A DNA stretch of 64,000 nt from Croceivirga lutea. Its GTDB lineage: Bacteria; Bacteroidota; Bacteroidia; Flavobacteriales; Flavobacteriaceae. Of this stretch, positions 16,983 through 25,784 are shown piece after piece (the first letter of the stretch is position 1; each line of letters begins with the position of its first letter). A program made the translations under genes and the position numbers. The stretch lies in the NCBI RefSeq assembly GCF_014235875.1, contig NZ_JACJUK010000001.1:124001-188000 (forward strand). The letters run 5' to 3'. The notes beneath the pieces were generated by a model, which searched no databases, was not told the DNA's origin, and saw only the letters and a list, made by a program, of their open reading frames with translations.

Positions 16983-16989
16983 AGCTTTG
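16982..16989 (+). promoter_or_regulatory. -7 promoter element of the isoprenylcysteine methyltransferase-like gene
   Basis: TAGCTTTG matches TAnnTTTG and overlaps the first base of the divergent rdgB gene; start site expected ~23 nt before the ATG at 17017. This supports the short start over an upstream in-frame one. Confidence 0.6.
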
Positions 16990-17016
16990 TTTGAAACGAA
17001 AATAGCACTTGTTTAT

Positions 17017-17469
17017 ATGAAAATTAAAATTCCACCAGTAGTTGTGTTCCTAATTTTTTCGGTTTTAATGTTTTTGTTAGCCAAATATTTACCTGTAGGT
17101 CAGTTTGATTTTTTTGGAAGGGTAGTTCTATCCTATATTTTAGGTGGAGCTGGAGTACTTTTAGGAAGTATAGCTGTGCTTCAATTCTTAAAAAACAAAA
17201 CCACTGTAGATCCTATAAATATTGATAAAGCTAACAAAATGGTAATTACAGGTTTGTACAAATTTTCTCGAAATCCAATGTACTTAGCATTGCTTCTAGT
17301 TCTTATCGCAATAGGTTTACAATTACAAAACGCTTTTAATACCATATTAGCTGCTGCATTTGTTTATTTTATGAATCACTTTCAAATTCTACCTGAAGAA
17401 GTACTATTAGAAAAAAAGTTTGGAAAAGAATTTAGATTATATAAAAAAGCTGTGAGAAGATGGTTTTAA
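17017..17469 (+). CDS. Isoprenylcysteine carboxylmethyltransferase (ICMT/PEMT)-family membrane protein
   Basis: 150 residues with about four membrane helices. The SAM-binding motif of this family is visible as GLYKFSRNPMYLALL, followed by the C-terminal EEVLLEKKFGKEFRLYKKAVRRWF typical of the family. The start at 17017 was chosen because the longer frame (from 16801) runs antisense through rdgB and across the promoter. Substrate unknown: bacterial members methylate lipids or small thiols, not prenylated proteins. Confidence 0.88.
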   Translation: MKIKIPPVVVFLIFSVLMFLLAKYLPVGQFDFFGRVVLSYILGGAGVLLGSIAVLQFLKNKTTVDPINIDKANKMVITGLYKFSRNPMYLALLLVLIAIGLQLQNAFNTILAAAFVYFMNHFQILPEEVLLEKKFGKEFRLYKKAVRRWF

Positions 17470-17631
17470 GATTAGTTTTTAAAAATGAGATTATCATTTT
17501 AGTAAAAAATCTAGGCTTTTACTACATATTTTTAACGGAAATCATCAAAATTGTGAGCTGTTAATTACTATTGAAAGCTTTTCTATAAACAGCGACTACT
17601 AATTTTTACTTTAGCCACTTAATTAGAAAAA

Positions 17632-19524
17632 ATGGTTGTGACCAGTCGTAAATACGTATTTGATTTTGACAGCACGCTAACAAGGGTAGAAGCTTTAGAT
17701 GTCTTGGCTGAAATGACACTAAAGAACAATCCAAAAAGGCATGAGATATTAAATGAAATTCAAAACATTACCAATTTAGGTATAGATGGCGATATTTCAT
17801 TTACAGAGTCTTTAGAACGAAGAATAAAACTTCTCAACGCAAAAAAGGAAGACTTAGATTTGTTAATAGCAGAGTTGCGAAAAAAAATATCTAAATCCAT
17901 AGAAGAAAATAAAGATTTCTTTAGTGAATATGCAGAGGATATATATGTGATTTCTTGTGGTTTTAAAGAGTTTATTGACCCTATTGTTGCCGAATACAAT
18001 ATTCCTGCAGAACGTGTCTATGCCAATAATTTTAAATTTGATGAAGCGGGTAATATTGTAGGTTTCGATGAAACTAATGTATTATCATCTCATAATGGTA
18101 AAATTGAATGTTTGCGAAATCTAGATTTAGATGGAGAAGTGCAAGTAATTGGAGACGGTTATAGCGATTATGTAATGCGAGAAGCCGGAATAGCCGATAA
18201 ATTTTTTGCCTATACTGAAAATGTACATAGAGAAAAGGCAGCTACTAATGCTGACTATGTTACACCTAACCTTAATGAATTTTTATTTGTGAACGATTTG
18301 CCTAGAAAAATATCTTATCCAAAAAATAGAATTAAAATTCTTTTACTTGAGAATGTGCACGCTGATGCATTAGAGAATCTTTCGAATGAAGGATTTTCTG
18401 TAGAACTTATTAAACACAGTTTGCCAGAAGAAGAATTAATTGAAAAAATAAAAGGAATTCACGTTTTAGGAATTCGTTCAAAAACTCAAGTAACAGAAAA
18501 AGTTTTAGACGCAGCTGATAAATTATTGGCTGTTGGAGCATTCTGTATTGGCACAACCCAAATAGCATTAGAGGCAGCTCAGAAAAAAGGAGTAGTAGTC
18601 TTTAATGCGCCATACAGTAACACACGATCTGTTGTAGAATTGGCTATAGGAGAAATAATTATGTTAATGCGTAATGTTTTTACCCGTAGTTCAGAAATAC
18701 ATGAAGGAAAATGGTTTAAAACAGCCTTAAACTCAAGTGAAGTTAGAGGTAAAAATTTAGGTATTGTTGGTTATGGTAATATTGGTAAACAGCTATCAGT
18801 TTTGGCAGAAGCTATTGGTATGCGTGTTTACTATTATGATGTTTCAGACCAACTGGCATTAGGCAATGCAACAAAATGTAGTAGACTAGAAGACTTATTG
18901 TCTATTTCTGACGTGGTTACTTTACATATTGATGATAACCCTGCCAACAAAAACTTTATTGGCGAAAGAGAGCTTAACCAAATGAAAGATGGAGCAATGC
19001 TAATAAATCTTTCCAGAGGTTTTGTAGTTGACATTCCTGCATTAGTTACTGCCTTAAAATCAAAAAAACTTGGTGGTGCTGCGGTTGATGTATATCCAGA
19101 GGAACCTAGAAGTAATGGCGAATTTTATACTGAGCTAAAAGGATTAGAGAATGTGATCCTAACACCACATGTTGGGGGCAGTACACAAGAAGCGCAAAGA
19201 GATATAGCAGATTTTGTACCTAATAAAATTATGGACTACATTAACTCTGGCAATACGGTTGACGCTGTAAATTTTCCAAATATCAGATTGCCAAAGCAAG
19301 AAAACAAACACAGATTTTTACATATTCATAAAAATGTACCTGGCATCATGGCTAAAATCAACGATTGTTTGGCCAAATACGATTTAAATATTTCAGGGCA
19401 ATACTTATCTACAAGTCCTGAAGTAGGGTATGTTATAACTGATGTTGATAAAGATTACAATAAAGAAGTAACCCAAGCCTTAAAGAATATTGAAAATACC
19501 ATAAAGTTTAGAGTGCTTTATTAG
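17632..19524 (+). CDS. serA: Fused phosphoserine phosphatase (HAD) / D-3-phosphoglycerate dehydrogenase
   Basis: 630 residues combining two serine-pathway enzymes. Residues 1-~215 are a SerB-like HAD phosphatase: DFDST (11-15), VISCGF (106-111), Lys157 and GDGYSD (174-179). Residues ~232-540 are a SerA dehydrogenase with NAD motif GYGNIG (380-385), Arg462 in SRGFVVD, and His513 in TPHVGG with the preceding Glu491. An ACT domain ends the chain (~556-630), pointing to feedback control by serine. The chain thus covers steps one and three of serine synthesis; the transaminase SerC is not in the window. Monocistronic with a strong terminator. Confidence 0.93.
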   Translation: MVVTSRKYVFDFDSTLTRVEALDVLAEMTLKNNPKRHEILNEIQNITNLGIDGDISFTESLERRIKLLNAKKEDLDLLIAELRKKISKSIEENKDFFSEYAEDIYVISCGFKEFIDPIVAEYNIPAERVYANNFKFDEAGNIVGFDETNVLSSHNGKIECLRNLDLDGEVQVIGDGYSDYVMREAGIADKFFAYTENVHREKAATNADYVTPNLNEFLFVNDLPRKISYPKNRIKILLLENVHADALENLSNEGFSVELIKHSLPEEELIEKIKGIHVLGIRSKTQVTEKVLDAADKLLAVGAFCIGTTQIALEAAQKKGVVVFNAPYSNTRSVVELAIGEIIMLMRNVFTRSSEIHEGKWFKTALNSSEVRGKNLGIVGYGNIGKQLSVLAEAIGMRVYYYDVSDQLALGNATKCSRLEDLLSISDVVTLHIDDNPANKNFIGERELNQMKDGAMLINLSRGFVVDIPALVTALKSKKLGGAAVDVYPEEPRSNGEFYTELKGLENVILTPHVGGSTQEAQRDIADFVPNKIMDYINSGNTVDAVNFPNIRLPKQENKHRFLHIHKNVPGIMAKINDCLAKYDLNISGQYLSTSPEVGYVITDVDKDYNKEVTQALKNIENTIKFRVLY

Positions 19525-19570
19525 TGGCTAACTAGGTTAACGGTATACATATTTGTAAGAAAATATTTAA

Positions 19571-19610
19571 GAACGCTAGCAACAATTTTAAGTTGCTAGC
19601 GTTCTTTGTT
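19571..19610 (+). terminator. Intrinsic terminator of serA
   Basis: A 13-bp perfect stem GAACGCTAGCAAC (19571-19583) / GTTGCTAGCGTTC (19592-19604) with an 8-nt loop, then a T-rich tail. Confidence 0.9.
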
Positions 19611-19633
19611 TATTCAGAAAATCTACTTTTTTA

Positions 19634-20587
19634 ATGAATATCAAAAAACCAAAATTTTTTGAAAAAGGCTTTAGAGCTTATTACCTGCTTGTAGTATCTA
19701 TTATACTACTTACGATAGCCATACAATCCATTATTCAATATTCATTAAATCAACAGCGTTCAACGGCCTTGGTGGTGAATTTGGCAGGTAAGCAACGTGC
19801 CCTAAGTCAACGTTTATTAAATGAAGTATACTCCTGCAGATTTCATAACTGTGATTATGCAGAAGTAAAGCTTACTTTAAGTCAGTTGGTTCAGATGAAT
19901 ACCTTCTTACAAGAAGGTAATGAAAACTATCAAATAGAACCCTTAGATGAAGAAGAGATAAAAGCCAATTTTAGACGATTAAAGCCTTATGTAGTTTGGT
20001 TTCAAGATTATTTAGGAGATTTTAATGAAGTTAGTGAGGTAGACTTTGATGAATTGCGCCTTCAAGTAGATGGTTTTTTTAATATCATGGATGAAATTGT
20101 AATACAGTTTCAACGAAAATCTGAAGCAGATATCAAAGGGATGATGCTTATAGAAGTTGAACTTGCCATTTTCTCTGTACTAATTGTACTTTTTGAAATC
20201 TTTTTTATAGTTAATCCAATTATCAAAAGAATTCAAACTCAAAAGAAAAAATTAAAAGAAATTGCTTGGCATCAGAATCAAGTTTTAGATTCCCATCTAA
20301 AAAATCTTAAAGACCTAAACTACGTTTTAAAAATTGAAAAGAATCCTGAACGTCAATTAGAGATAGTAAAATTTATTGGTGAGGAACTAGATTCCTTATC
20401 AGATGCTAAAAGTAGGATGAAAGGTTCGCTGGAGAAAAGTGAAGACTATCCCATGCCTCATGATGTGTTAATAGGTAAGTTAGAGCGTTCTTTAGAGAAG
20501 TTACATATTAAAACTCCAAAAACTAATCGTGATGGTAAGGCTCATTCCGTAAAATCGAAAACCCCCGATACAACTGCTCCACAGTAA
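19634..20587 (+). CDS. PilJ-type sensor domain membrane protein without signalling output
   Basis: 317 residues: membrane helix at about 16-36, a periplasmic PilJ/type IV pili MCP N-terminal domain (VVNLAGKQRALSQRLLNEVY is its signature region, ~47-66), second membrane helix at ~170-193, then a cytoplasmic coiled coil (195-285) and a basic Ser/Thr-rich tail. There is no methyl-accepting, kinase or cyclase domain, so output must be through a partner. Its last 65 bp overlap the end of rlmH on the other strand. Confidence 0.8.
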   Translation: MNIKKPKFFEKGFRAYYLLVVSIILLTIAIQSIIQYSLNQQRSTALVVNLAGKQRALSQRLLNEVYSCRFHNCDYAEVKLTLSQLVQMNTFLQEGNENYQIEPLDEEEIKANFRRLKPYVVWFQDYLGDFNEVSEVDFDELRLQVDGFFNIMDEIVIQFQRKSEADIKGMMLIEVELAIFSVLIVLFEIFFIVNPIIKRIQTQKKKLKEIAWHQNQVLDSHLKNLKDLNYVLKIEKNPERQLEIVKFIGEELDSLSDAKSRMKGSLEKSEDYPMPHDVLIGKLERSLEKLHIKTPKTNRDGKAHSVKSKTPDTTAPQ

Positions 20588-20996
20588 ATAAGCGTACCAT
20601 TTGGTGAGAAAATGTCATTTTAGATAAGCTTATTTTTTGGTTTGCGCGTTGTAATACCCTTTCTCCAAAGCCATAAGGCCCTCCAATTACAAATACTAAG
20701 TTTTTAAGACCAGAATTCATTTTTTTTTGAAGAAATTCAGCAAATCCTCTAGAAGTAAATTGTTTGCCATTCTCATCAAAAAGTACTAAAAAGTCACTTG
20801 TTTCAACATGTTTTAAAATCAATATACCTTCTTTATCTTTTTGTTGGTTTTCAGATAGGTTTTTAGCGTTTTTTAAATCTGGTAATTCAGTATACACAAA
20901 CTTTACATAGTGTTGTAATCTTGAAGCGTATTTTTGAATTAATGTGGCTAAATTGTTTTCATCGGTTTTACCAACAACTAATAAAGTAATAGTCAT
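20523..20996 (-). CDS. rlmH: 23S rRNA (pseudouridine1915-N3)-methyltransferase
   Basis: 157 residues, normal length. SPOUT enzyme acting on assembled ribosomes at helix 69. Diagnostic motifs: LVFVIGGPYGFGERV (SAM knot), KISLSKMTFSHQMVRLFTVEQLYR and the C-terminal PYHHD that all RlmH proteins need. The last 65 bp run antisense into the 3' end of the PilJ-domain gene, so both C-termini share the same DNA. Confidence 0.96.
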   Translation of the reverse strand: MTITLLVVGKTDENNLATLIQKYASRLQHYVKFVYTELPDLKNAKNLSENQQKDKEGILILKHVETSDFLVLFDENGKQFTSRGFAEFLQKKMNSGLKNLVFVIGGPYGFGERVLQRANQKISLSKMTFSHQMVRLFTVEQLYRGFSILRNEPYHHD

Positions 20997-21062
20997 TTTA
21001 GCGTATTTGAAATGAATTGATGGATTTGATTTTTAGTAATTTCGTCGAAACTAGTAATTCTA

Positions 21063-21920
21063 ATGATTTCTAAAGAACAATTTGATAAAGAATTGCAACT
21101 CACTATTGCAAACGCCATTAGAGAAGATGTTGGTGACGGTGACCATTCTTCTTTAGCCTGTATTCCAAAAAGCGCTCAAGGTAAAGCCAAACTTTTGGTA
21201 AAAGATGAGGGTATTATAGCGGGTATTACTTTTGCAAAAATGGTCTTTAACTATGTAGACCCAGAATTAAAAGTAGAAACGCTTATAGAAGAAGGTTCAA
21301 ATGTTAAGTATGGCGATATTGCATTTTATGTTGAAGGTTCTTCTTTAAGTATTTTAACAGCTGAACGTTTGGTTTTAAATGCAATGCAACGCATGAGTGC
21401 TATTGCAACCAAAACAAATTATTTTATGGGATTGTTAGAAGGTACAAACACCAAAGTTCTAGATACCCGTAAAACTACACCTGGCATAAGAGCATTAGAA
21501 AAATGGGCCGTTAAAATAGGTGGTGGTGAAAATCATAGATTTGCGCTTTATGATATGATAATGCTTAAAGACAATCATATAGATTTTGCAGGGGGTATAA
21601 CAAGAGCTATAAACAAGACCAAAACATATTTAAAGGAAAAGCAAAAAGACCTTAAGATTATTGTAGAGGCGAGAAACCTTATTGAGGTAAAAGAAATTTT
21701 AGATGCTAAGGGGGTTTATCGCATATTGTTAGACAATTTTAACTACGAAGACACCAAAAAAGCCGTAGCCCTTATTGGAGACCAATGTTTAACAGAATCA
21801 TCTGGTGGAATTAACGAAGAAACCATAAGAAAATATGCAGAATGCGGTGTAGACTATATTTCCTCTGGTGCTTTAACACACTCTGTATATAACATGGATT
21901 TGAGCTTGAAAGCAGTTTAA
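21063..21920 (+). CDS. nadC: Nicotinate-nucleotide pyrophosphorylase (carboxylating)
   Basis: 285 residues. It converts quinolinate and PRPP to nicotinate mononucleotide in NAD synthesis. Family motifs: EDVGDGDHSS (20-29 region), LNAMQRMSAIAT, DTRKTTPGIRALEKWAV, GGGENHRFALYDMIMLKDNH and the C-terminal ESSGGINEETI and DYISSGALTHS. Its stop codon overlaps the start of the BrkB-family gene (TAATG), so the two are cotranslated. Confidence 0.97.
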   Translation: MISKEQFDKELQLTIANAIREDVGDGDHSSLACIPKSAQGKAKLLVKDEGIIAGITFAKMVFNYVDPELKVETLIEEGSNVKYGDIAFYVEGSSLSILTAERLVLNAMQRMSAIATKTNYFMGLLEGTNTKVLDTRKTTPGIRALEKWAVKIGGGENHRFALYDMIMLKDNHIDFAGGITRAINKTKTYLKEKQKDLKIIVEARNLIEVKEILDAKGVYRILLDNFNYEDTKKAVALIGDQCLTESSGGINEETIRKYAECGVDYISSGALTHSVYNMDLSLKAV

Positions 21921-22903
21921 TGGAAGTAAATATTCGGCATAAACTAGATAAGATTCCTATTTTAAAACAAGTTGTTGCTTTTTTAGACAAGGTGAAACTA
22001 CCGGGGTTAGAAGGTCTTTCATTATATGATTTGTTAGAAATTTATATACTGGGAATTGTTAGAGGAGCGTTATCTAGTAGAGCTGGTTCTATTGCATTTA
22101 GCTTGTTTATGGCTTTATTTCCGTTACTAATTTTTCTTTTGACCTTAATTCCGTTTTTAGTCCCCTACATTAGGTTAGAAATACAAGATTTTGATACCGA
22201 GTTTCTAACCTTTTTAGAGTCGTTTCTACCTACAGCAACAAGTGATTATTTTGGCGATGTTTATCAACAAATAAAAGACCAAAAAAGAGGCGGATTGCTA
22301 TCGTCTTCTTTTCTTGTATCCATATTTCTAGTGGCAAACGGAGTAAACTCTATTTTTAGCAGTTTTGAACACTCTTATCATGTTGAGTTAACACGTAATT
22401 TTTTTAAGCAATACGCGTATGCTTTAATGGTGGGTTTAATTTTGTCTATTTTGCTAATCGTAGCGGCTATTGCCTTTGTATATTTTGAATTTTATTTAGA
22501 AATCACCAGTGAATATTTTGGTAAGACTTTTGGTTATGAATCAGAAAAATTTGACCAAACAGGCGGATTAATAACACGCATAATATCTTACGTAGTACTT
22601 TCTTATTTTACTACGGCCATATTGTATTATTTTGGAACAGCAGAAGGTAAAAAAGTGCGATTCTTTTCTATAGGAGCTTTAATGACAACATTATTATTTA
22701 TGTTGACCTCTTATTTGTTTGGTATCTATGTTGATAAATTTGCGCGCTATAATGAACTTTATGGAGCTTTAGGAGGTCTTTTAATTCTCATGGTTTTTAT
22801 CTGGCTTAACTCCAATATTTTATTATTAGGGTTTGAATTAAATGCAACCTTACATCAAATGCGAAAAGGAGTAAAAAAAAAAGTACAAAATGAAGATGTT
22901 TAA
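21920..22903 (+). CDS. YihY/BrkB family inner-membrane protein
   Basis: 327 residues with six predicted membrane helices, beginning with a conserved cytoplasmic part and SRAGSIAFSLFMALFPLLIFLL (first helix region ~60-80), and ending LNSNILLLGFELNATL typical of the YihY family. Formerly misannotated as ribonuclease BN; the real function is unknown, possibly transport. It overlaps nadC by 1 bp and the DUF2147 gene by 14 bp, so it is part of a tight operon. Confidence 0.9.
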   Translation: MEVNIRHKLDKIPILKQVVAFLDKVKLPGLEGLSLYDLLEIYILGIVRGALSSRAGSIAFSLFMALFPLLIFLLTLIPFLVPYIRLEIQDFDTEFLTFLESFLPTATSDYFGDVYQQIKDQKRGGLLSSSFLVSIFLVANGVNSIFSSFEHSYHVELTRNFFKQYAYALMVGLILSILLIVAAIAFVYFEFYLEITSEYFGKTFGYESEKFDQTGGLITRIISYVVLSYFTTAILYYFGTAEGKKVRFFSIGALMTTLLFMLTSYLFGIYVDKFARYNELYGALGGLLILMVFIWLNSNILLLGFELNATLHQMRKGVKKKVQNEDV

Positions 22904-23324
22904 ATTAGTTCTAATAGTATCAATTTTCACCATTACCAATTCTTTTGGACAAACGGTTTTAGGAAAATGGAAGACAATAGACGATAAAACCGGAAAACCA
23001 AAAGCGGTTGTTGAAATTTATGAAAAAGACAACAAGTACTTTGGTAAAATAATTGAAGTACTTCAGCCAGAAAAAATAGATGAGGTTTGTGTAAAATGTA
23101 AAGGAGAAGACAAAGACAAACCTTTTTTAGGCCTAATAGTTATCAAAAACATGGTTGAAGATAATAAGGGGCAATATACTGGGGGTAAACTCTTTGACCC
23201 TGAAAACGGATTAGAATTTAAAGGTAAGATTTGGTTAGCCAAAGAAAATTTAAACCATTTAAAAGTAAGAGGGTACCTAGCACTTTTATATCGCACTCAA
23301 ACTTGGATTAGAATTACATCATAG
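22890..23324 (+). CDS. DUF2147 family exported protein
   Basis: 144 residues with a signal peptide (MFKLVLIVSIFTITNSFGQ) and a single DUF2147 beta-barrel-like domain: VLGKWKTIDDKTGKPKAVVEI, KYFGKIIE, CVKCKGEDKDKPFLGLIV, GGKLFDPENG and RTQTWIRI at the end. The CVKC pair is common in the family. The start at 22890 lies within the BrkB gene; 22896 is an alternative. Periplasmic; function unknown. Followed after 3 bp by priA. Confidence 0.9.
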   Translation: MKMFKLVLIVSIFTITNSFGQTVLGKWKTIDDKTGKPKAVVEIYEKDNKYFGKIIEVLQPEKIDEVCVKCKGEDKDKPFLGLIVIKNMVEDNKGQYTGGKLFDPENGLEFKGKIWLAKENLNHLKVRGYLALLYRTQTWIRITS

Positions 23325-23327
23325 TAA

Positions 23328-25784
23328 ATGGAATATTTTGTTGATGTAGCGCTAGCTATTCCGTTAGAAAAACTATTTACATATAGTATTTCAAAAGAAG
23401 AAGCAGATTTTATTAAACCAGGAATGCGCATAGCCGTTCCATTTGGTAAAAAGAAGATTTATACGGCTATAGCTATTCAAGTTCATACAAATCCGCCGAC
23501 TGCCTACGAAGCAAAATCTATAGAATTAATTCTAGATGAAACTCCTTTAATAAATACTATTCAGCTTGAACATTGGCAATGGTTAGCAAATTATTATATG
23601 TGCACTTTTGGTGAAGTGGTTAAAGCCGCCCTACCCAAAGCGTTTTTGCTAGAAAGTGAAACCATAATAATGCCGAATAGTGAAATTGCTGTTAACGAAT
23701 CTGAACTTACAGATAACGAGTTTTTAATTTACGAAGCGCTAGAAAATCAAAATAGCCTAAGTATACAAGATATCATTCAAATTACAGATAGAAAGCAAGT
23801 GCTTCCTATCGTTAATTCATTATTGGCTAAAAACGTAATTCAGGTGCATGAGCGTATTTATGAGGAATACAAACCTAAAATGATACGCCATGTTAAATTT
23901 AGTAGTTTATACGCTTCTGATGAAGCCTTACAAGACTTTTTAGACGAACTTTCGAGAGCGCCTAAGCAACGAGAAGCGGTTTTACATTTATTTCAATTAC
24001 AAGCAGGAAAAGGTAACGCTATAAAAGTTTCAGAGTTAGTTCAAAAAAGTGGCTGTTCTTCCGCAATCATTAAATCTTTAATCGATAAAAATGTTTTTGA
24101 AGAACTTCAAATAAGAACAGACCGGGTAGTTTTTAATCAGATTAATTTTAAAAGTCGTGAATTTGAGTTAAGTGCGCATCAATTACAAGCATTCAATACA
24201 ATAAAAGAAGGCTTTAAGGCTAATAAGCCCGTTTTACTTTACGGAGTAACCTCTTCTGGTAAGACTGAGGTCTATTTTGAGCTGATTGCAGAAGCTATCA
24301 ATAGAGGAGAGCAGGTACTGTATTTATTACCAGAGATAGCCTTAACCTCGCAGCTAATTAATAGGTTGCAAGAACATTTTGGAGAAAAAGTTGCTGTTTA
24401 TCACTCCAAATATTCGGTTAATGAAAGAGTTGAAGTATGGAATAACGTACTGCATCAAAAACAAAAAGCTCAAATTACAATAGGAGCCAGGTCTTCACTG
24501 TTTTTGCCATTTTCTAATCTGGGATTACTAATTGTAGATGAAGAACATGAGTCCTCCTTTAAGCAATTTGACCCAGCCCCTAGATATCATGCAAGAGATG
24601 CCGCACTGGTATTAGCCAAATTACATAAAGCGCAATGTTTGTTAGGTTCTGCAACACCAAGCATTGAAAGTTATAAAAATGCCAAAGACGGCAAATATCA
24701 TCTTGCAAAAATGACAGAGCGCTTCGGAAACGTGCTCATGCCAAAAATAGAGTTGATTGATATTAAGGAAGCAACCCGTAAAAAGAAAATGAAAGGTCAT
24801 TTTTCAGAATTACTTTTAGAACACATGTGGAATGCTTTAAATGAAAAAGAACAGCTAATTCTTTTTCAAAATAGAAGGGGTTTTGCACCAGTTGTTGAAT
24901 GCACAACCTGCGGTCACTCAGAACGCTGTCCAAATTGCGATGTAAGTCTAACCTATCATCAATATAAAAAACAATTAAGATGCCACTATTGTGGCTATCA
25001 TGAACTATTAGGAGTAAGTTGTAAAGCTTGTGGTAACAACACTTTAGAAACGCAAGGTTTCGGTACTGAACAAATTGAACAAGAATTGCAAAATTTGTTT
25101 CCAGAAGCCAAAACAGGCCGAATGGATTTAGATACCACAAGGAGTAAATATGGATACCAGAAAATAATCAAAGCCTTTGAGAACCATGAGATAGATATTT
25201 TGGTAGGCACACAAATGATTACCAAAGGTCTAGATTTTAGAAATGTGGGTATGGTAGGCATTATGAATGCAGATACATTATTGAACTTTCCAGATTACCG
25301 TGCCCACGAGAAAAGTTATCAATTACTAACACAAGTAGCGGGTAGGGCAGGGAGAACAGAAAAACAAGGTAAAGTATTTATTCAAACGTATAATCCGTTT
25401 CATAAAATTTTGCAACAGGTATCTACAAATTCTTTTGAAGAAATGTTTAATGAACAACTTTATGAAAGAGAACAGTTTTTGTATCCGCCAAAAGTTCGAA
25501 TTTTAAAAATAACCTTAAAATCTAAAGATTACAATCGCTTAAACGAAGGAGCAATTTGGTTGGCTAAAAGTTTACGAACTGTGTTTGGTAGTTGGGTGTT
25601 GGGCCCAGAGCCACCTGTTGTTTCTAGAATAAAAAGAGACTATTTAAATAATATAATTATTAAAATTCCAGCAGGAAATTCTGTTTCAAAAGCAAAAAAA
25701 AGCATCAAGAAAGTTCAAAACTCTTTTGATGCCATTGGTGTTTTTAAAAATATACGTTTAGTATATAACGTTGATCATATTTAA
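23328..25784 (+). CDS. priA: Primosomal replication protein N' (PriA helicase)
   Basis: 818 residues. It restarts stalled replication forks. N-terminal DNA-binding domain begins YFVDVALAIPLEKLFTYSI; helicase motif I is GVTSSGKT (306-313), motif II VDEEHESSFKQ, then GSATPS. The zinc module follows with four CxxC pairs (CTTCGHSERCPNC and CHYCGY...CKAC), and the end is GPEPPVVSRIKRDY plus the C-terminal domain. It is the last gene of the nadC operon and its end overlaps the convergent response regulator by 4 bp. Confidence 0.97.
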   Translation: MEYFVDVALAIPLEKLFTYSISKEEADFIKPGMRIAVPFGKKKIYTAIAIQVHTNPPTAYEAKSIELILDETPLINTIQLEHWQWLANYYMCTFGEVVKAALPKAFLLESETIIMPNSEIAVNESELTDNEFLIYEALENQNSLSIQDIIQITDRKQVLPIVNSLLAKNVIQVHERIYEEYKPKMIRHVKFSSLYASDEALQDFLDELSRAPKQREAVLHLFQLQAGKGNAIKVSELVQKSGCSSAIIKSLIDKNVFEELQIRTDRVVFNQINFKSREFELSAHQLQAFNTIKEGFKANKPVLLYGVTSSGKTEVYFELIAEAINRGEQVLYLLPEIALTSQLINRLQEHFGEKVAVYHSKYSVNERVEVWNNVLHQKQKAQITIGARSSLFLPFSNLGLLIVDEEHESSFKQFDPAPRYHARDAALVLAKLHKAQCLLGSATPSIESYKNAKDGKYHLAKMTERFGNVLMPKIELIDIKEATRKKKMKGHFSELLLEHMWNALNEKEQLILFQNRRGFAPVVECTTCGHSERCPNCDVSLTYHQYKKQLRCHYCGYHELLGVSCKACGNNTLETQGFGTEQIEQELQNLFPEAKTGRMDLDTTRSKYGYQKIIKAFENHEIDILVGTQMITKGLDFRNVGMVGIMNADTLLNFPDYRAHEKSYQLLTQVAGRAGRTEKQGKVFIQTYNPFHKILQQVSTNSFEEMFNEQLYEREQFLYPPKVRILKITLKSKDYNRLNEGAIWLAKSLRTVFGSWVLGPEPPVVSRIKRDYLNNIIIKIPAGNSVSKAKKSIKKVQNSFDAIGVFKNIRLVYNVDHI

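Noticed and set aside
16801-17016. Upstream extension of the isoprenylcysteine methyltransferase-like gene
   Set aside because: It lies antisense to rdgB and crosses the -7 element at 16982-16989; the family starts at MKIKIPP.
17482-17500. Terminator after the isoprenylcysteine methyltransferase-like gene
   Set aside because: The AAAATGA/TCATTTT stem is all A/T-rich and lacks a T-tail.
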